From NCBI GenBank assembly GCA_946622835.1, contig CAMOQI010000071.1, positions 1 through 5,944 on the forward strand: 5,944 bases of DNA, in the 5' to 3' direction. Made by a program: the position numbers and the translations under genes. The notes beneath the pieces are model-generated. The model ran no database searches. It was not told the origin of the DNA and worked only from the letters and a program-made list of their open reading frames with translations. Below are positions 4,359 to 5,944 of the stretch, one piece after another (the stretch's first letter is position 1; each line of letters starts with the position of its first letter). This stretch comes from an uncultured Candidatus Melainabacteria bacterium (lineage in GTDB: Bacteria; Cyanobacteriota; Vampirovibrionia; Gastranaerophilales; Gastranaerophilaceae).

Positions 4359-5135
4359 ATGACGCGTTGGGCTTTAACGGTTCAATACAGAGGAAAGAAT
4401 TATTCAGGCAGTCAGATTCAGTTGGAAAACGGCAAGCAGATTGATTCTTTGACCATACAGGGTGAACTGGAAAAAGCGTTGAGTACATTGATAAAAACCG
4501 GCAGTGATGCCGAAAATAAAAACCGACCGATAAGGGCAATTTTTTCCGGAAGGACGGATAAAGGTGTTAATTCACTGGGTCAGGTTGTTCATTTTGATAC
4601 AGATGAAACGATTGTTGCTTCAAAGTTTGTCTATTCATTAAATGAAATTTTACCTGATGATATATCTGTTACCGAATTAAGAGAAGTCGACAACAGCTTC
4701 CATGCTCAAAAATCAGCAAAAAAGCGTCATTATCGTTTTGAATTTATAAACAGAAGGATAAAAAACGCATTTGACGGCGATTTGATGCGGGTGAAGTTCG
4801 GGGTAAATATAGAGCGGATGCAGAATTCACTTAATTATTTACTTGGTGAGCATGATTTTTCTTCATTCAAAAGTTCCGGAACGCTAAACCCAAGCAAAAT
4901 TTGCACTATATATGAAGCGAAAGTTTCAAAAGTCGGTGACAAGGTTGTTATTGATATTGTGGGAAACAGGTTTTTGTACAATATGGTAAGAACTATTGTC
5001 GGCACTCTTCTTGAAATTGAGGGTCACAATTTGGAGTCTGAGCATATGAAAGATGTTTTAGAATCAAAAGACCGAACAAAAGCGGGTGCAACAGTCAGTC
5101 CGTACGGGTTGACGCTAATGAAAGTAGAATACTAA
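4359..5135 (+). CDS. truA: tRNA pseudouridine(38-40) synthase TruA
   Basis: TruA converts uridines 38-40 of the tRNA anticodon stem to pseudouridine. At 258 residues it has normal length. The catalytic motif is SGRTDKGVNSLGQVVHFD with the nucleophile Asp67. Other family blocks are TIQGELEKAL, LPDDISV, SFHAQKSAKKRHYRF, LLGEHDFSSFKS, FLYNMVRTIVGTLLEI and the closing KDRTKAGATVSPYGLTLMKV. Several usual residues differ: GSQ at 17-19 replaces GWQ, Asn71 replaces the usual His after GV, and the usual TAPA near the end reads TVSP. A short insertion sits before the catalytic loop (about 48-56). The start is 3 nt after the rplQ stop with no Shine-Dalgarno sequence, so it is probably translated by coupling to rplQ. 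The rplQ-truA-rplM order is cyanobacteria-like. Confidence 0.96.
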   Translation: MTRWALTVQYRGKNYSGSQIQLENGKQIDSLTIQGELEKALSTLIKTGSDAENKNRPIRAIFSGRTDKGVNSLGQVVHFDTDETIVASKFVYSLNEILPDDISVTELREVDNSFHAQKSAKKRHYRFEFINRRIKNAFDGDLMRVKFGVNIERMQNSLNYLLGEHDFSSFKSSGTLNPSKICTIYEAKVSKVGDKVVIDIVGNRFLYNMVRTIVGTLLEIEGHNLESEHMKDVLESKDRTKAGATVSPYGLTLMKVEY

Positions 5136-5158
5136 GTTATAAATGGAGAAAATGCAAT

Positions 5159-5596
5159 ATGAAAACATATTCGGCAAAACCTCTTGAAGTAGAAAGAAAA
5201 TGGTATGTAATAGATGCTGATGGCGAAACATTGGGTCGTCTTGCAGTACGTGTTGCAAACATTTTGAGGGGTAAAAATAAACCTGAATACACTCCGAACG
5301 TTGATACAGGTGATTTTGTAATTGTAATTAACGCATCGAAAGTGAAAGTTTCAGGTAAGAAAGAAACTGATAAGATTTATTTACATCACACCGGTTATCC
5401 GGGTGGTTTGAAGAAAGCAAACTTCAAGGAATTGATGGAAAAAGATCCGAGAATTGTTATTGAACATGCAGTTCGCGGTATGTTACAACACAATACATTG
5501 GGTGCTGAACAATTTAACAAATTGAAAGTATATGCGGGCTCTGAGCATCCGCATGCGGCGCAAAAACCAATCGTATTAGACAAGGAGGCTAAATAA
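5159..5596 (+). CDS. rplM: 50S ribosomal protein L13
   Basis: A 145-residue L13, normal length (142-150). It is an early assembly protein of the large subunit binding 23S rRNA. Family blocks are ERKWYVIDADGETLGRLAVR, ANILRGKNKPEYTPNVDTGD, FVIVINASKVKVSGKK, YLHHTGYPGGLKK, the helix IVIEHAVRGMLQHNTLG and the late LKVYAGSEHPHAAQKP. GGAG at 5145-5148 lies 10 nt before the ATG at 5159. It is 23 nt after truA and 2 nt before rpsI, the normal L13-S9 pair. The Shine-Dalgarno sequence for rpsI lies within its last codons. Stop codon TAA. Confidence 0.98.
   Translation: MKTYSAKPLEVERKWYVIDADGETLGRLAVRVANILRGKNKPEYTPNVDTGDFVIVINASKVKVSGKKETDKIYLHHTGYPGGLKKANFKELMEKDPRIVIEHAVRGMLQHNTLGAEQFNKLKVYAGSEHPHAAQKPIVLDKEAK
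5582..5588 (+). promoter_or_regulatory. strong Shine-Dalgarno sequence for rpsI inside rplM
   Basis: AAGGAGG is the best ribosome binding site in the window and lies 10 nt before the ATG at 5599, within the last codons of rplM. It decides the rpsI start against the later in-frame ATGs at 5614 and 5620, which lack a comparable element. Confidence 0.85.
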
Positions 5597-5598
5597 TT

Positions 5599-5944
5599 AT
5601 GGCAGATAAAGAAATGATAATGGCAACAGGCCGTAGAAAAACCTCTATTGCAGTTGTAAAATTAGTAAAAGGCAGCGGTAGAATTTTTGTTAACGGTAAA
5701 AAATTAACAGATTACATAGGTAACAGACCTGCAATTGAAATGTTAGTATACAGACCGCTTGTATTGACGGAAACTCAAGACAGATATGATGTTAGAGTAA
5801 AAGCTGTCGGCGGTGGTGTTGTATCACAATGTGGTGCTATCAGACACGGTATTTCAAGAGCTTTGGTTAAATCTAATGAAGAATTCAGAAATGTTCTTAA
5901 ATTAGAAGGGCTGTTAACTCGTGACCCACGTGTTAAAGAACGTA
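5599..5944 (+). CDS. rpsI: 30S ribosomal protein S9, 3' end cut by the window
   Basis: The first 115 codons of S9 are present; the window ends one base into the next codon. S9 sits in the head of the small subunit and its C-terminal tail contacts the P-site tRNA. Visible blocks are MATGRRKTSIAVVKL, GSGRIFVNGK, RPLVLTE, YDVRVKAVGGGVVSQCGAIR, HGISRALVKS and LLTRDPRVKER. The missing part should be only the basic tail, ending in an SKR-like motif. Starting at 5599 gives seven residues (MADKEMI) before the MATGRRK block; the strong ribosome binding site supports this start over the ATG at 5620. It is the last visible gene of the operon. Confidence 0.97.
   Translation, partial: MADKEMIMATGRRKTSIAVVKLVKGSGRIFVNGKKLTDYIGNRPAIEMLVYRPLVLTETQDRYDVRVKAVGGGVVSQCGAIRHGISRALVKSNEEFRNVLKLEGLLTRDPRVKER

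Noticed and set aside
4249..4539. 96-codon minus-strand ORF
   Set aside because: It is antisense to the end of rplQ and the start of truA, both clear genes, and has no recognisable motif.
5395..5583. 62-codon minus-strand ORF
   Set aside because: It is antisense to conserved rplM coding sequence and has no recognisable features.

Overview
This window is a ribosomal-protein and RNA polymerase operon from an AT-rich bacterium. All recognisable genes lie on the + strand, in the order infA, rpmJ, rpsM, rpsK, rpsD, rpoA, rplQ, truA, rplM, rpsI; rpsI is cut by the right edge. The rplQ-truA-rplM-rpsI run without intervening transporter genes, and the wording of S13, L17 and the RNA polymerase alpha subunit, resemble Cyanobacteria. 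The AT-rich composition, A-rich leaders and presence of rpsD between rpsK and rpoA are unlike typical photosynthetic cyanobacteria. My best inference is a non-photosynthetic relative of Cyanobacteria (Melainabacteria/Vampirovibrionia, for example Gastranaerophilales). This rests on remembered protein similarity and gene order, not on a search.

Layout. Positions 1-443 hold no recognised gene: a strong G/C hairpin at the left edge, a doubtful 42-codon ORF just after it, then a very AT-rich stretch leading to infA with a weak candidate promoter. From 465 to 2826 come infA, rpmJ, rpsM, rpsK and rpsD. The three spacers rpmJ-rpsM (279 nt), rpsM-rpsK (152 nt) and rpsK-rpsD (210 nt) are unusually long for such an operon. 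Each holds a copy of the same palindromic repeat, whose arms are built from 9-nt units (GATAAGT on the left, ACTTATC on the right). The spacers before rpsM and rpsD also contain further hairpins next to the ribosome binding site. From 2827 on the operon is compact: rpoA and rplQ are normally spaced, truA starts 3 nt after rplQ, rplM starts 23 nt after truA, and rpsI starts 2 nt after rplM.

Function. The genes supply translation initiation (IF1), the small-subunit head and decoding region (S13, S11, S4, S9), the large subunit (L36, L17, L13), the RNA polymerase alpha subunit and a tRNA pseudouridine synthase, so the operon couples ribosome, polymerase and tRNA modification output. Complete genes end in TAA or TAG; none uses TGA. 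The main non-routine observations are the spacer repeat family, the structured leader before rpsD, a 26-residue insertion in L17 and motif substitutions in TruA. I see no clear sign of a wholly new defence, mobile or metabolic system.
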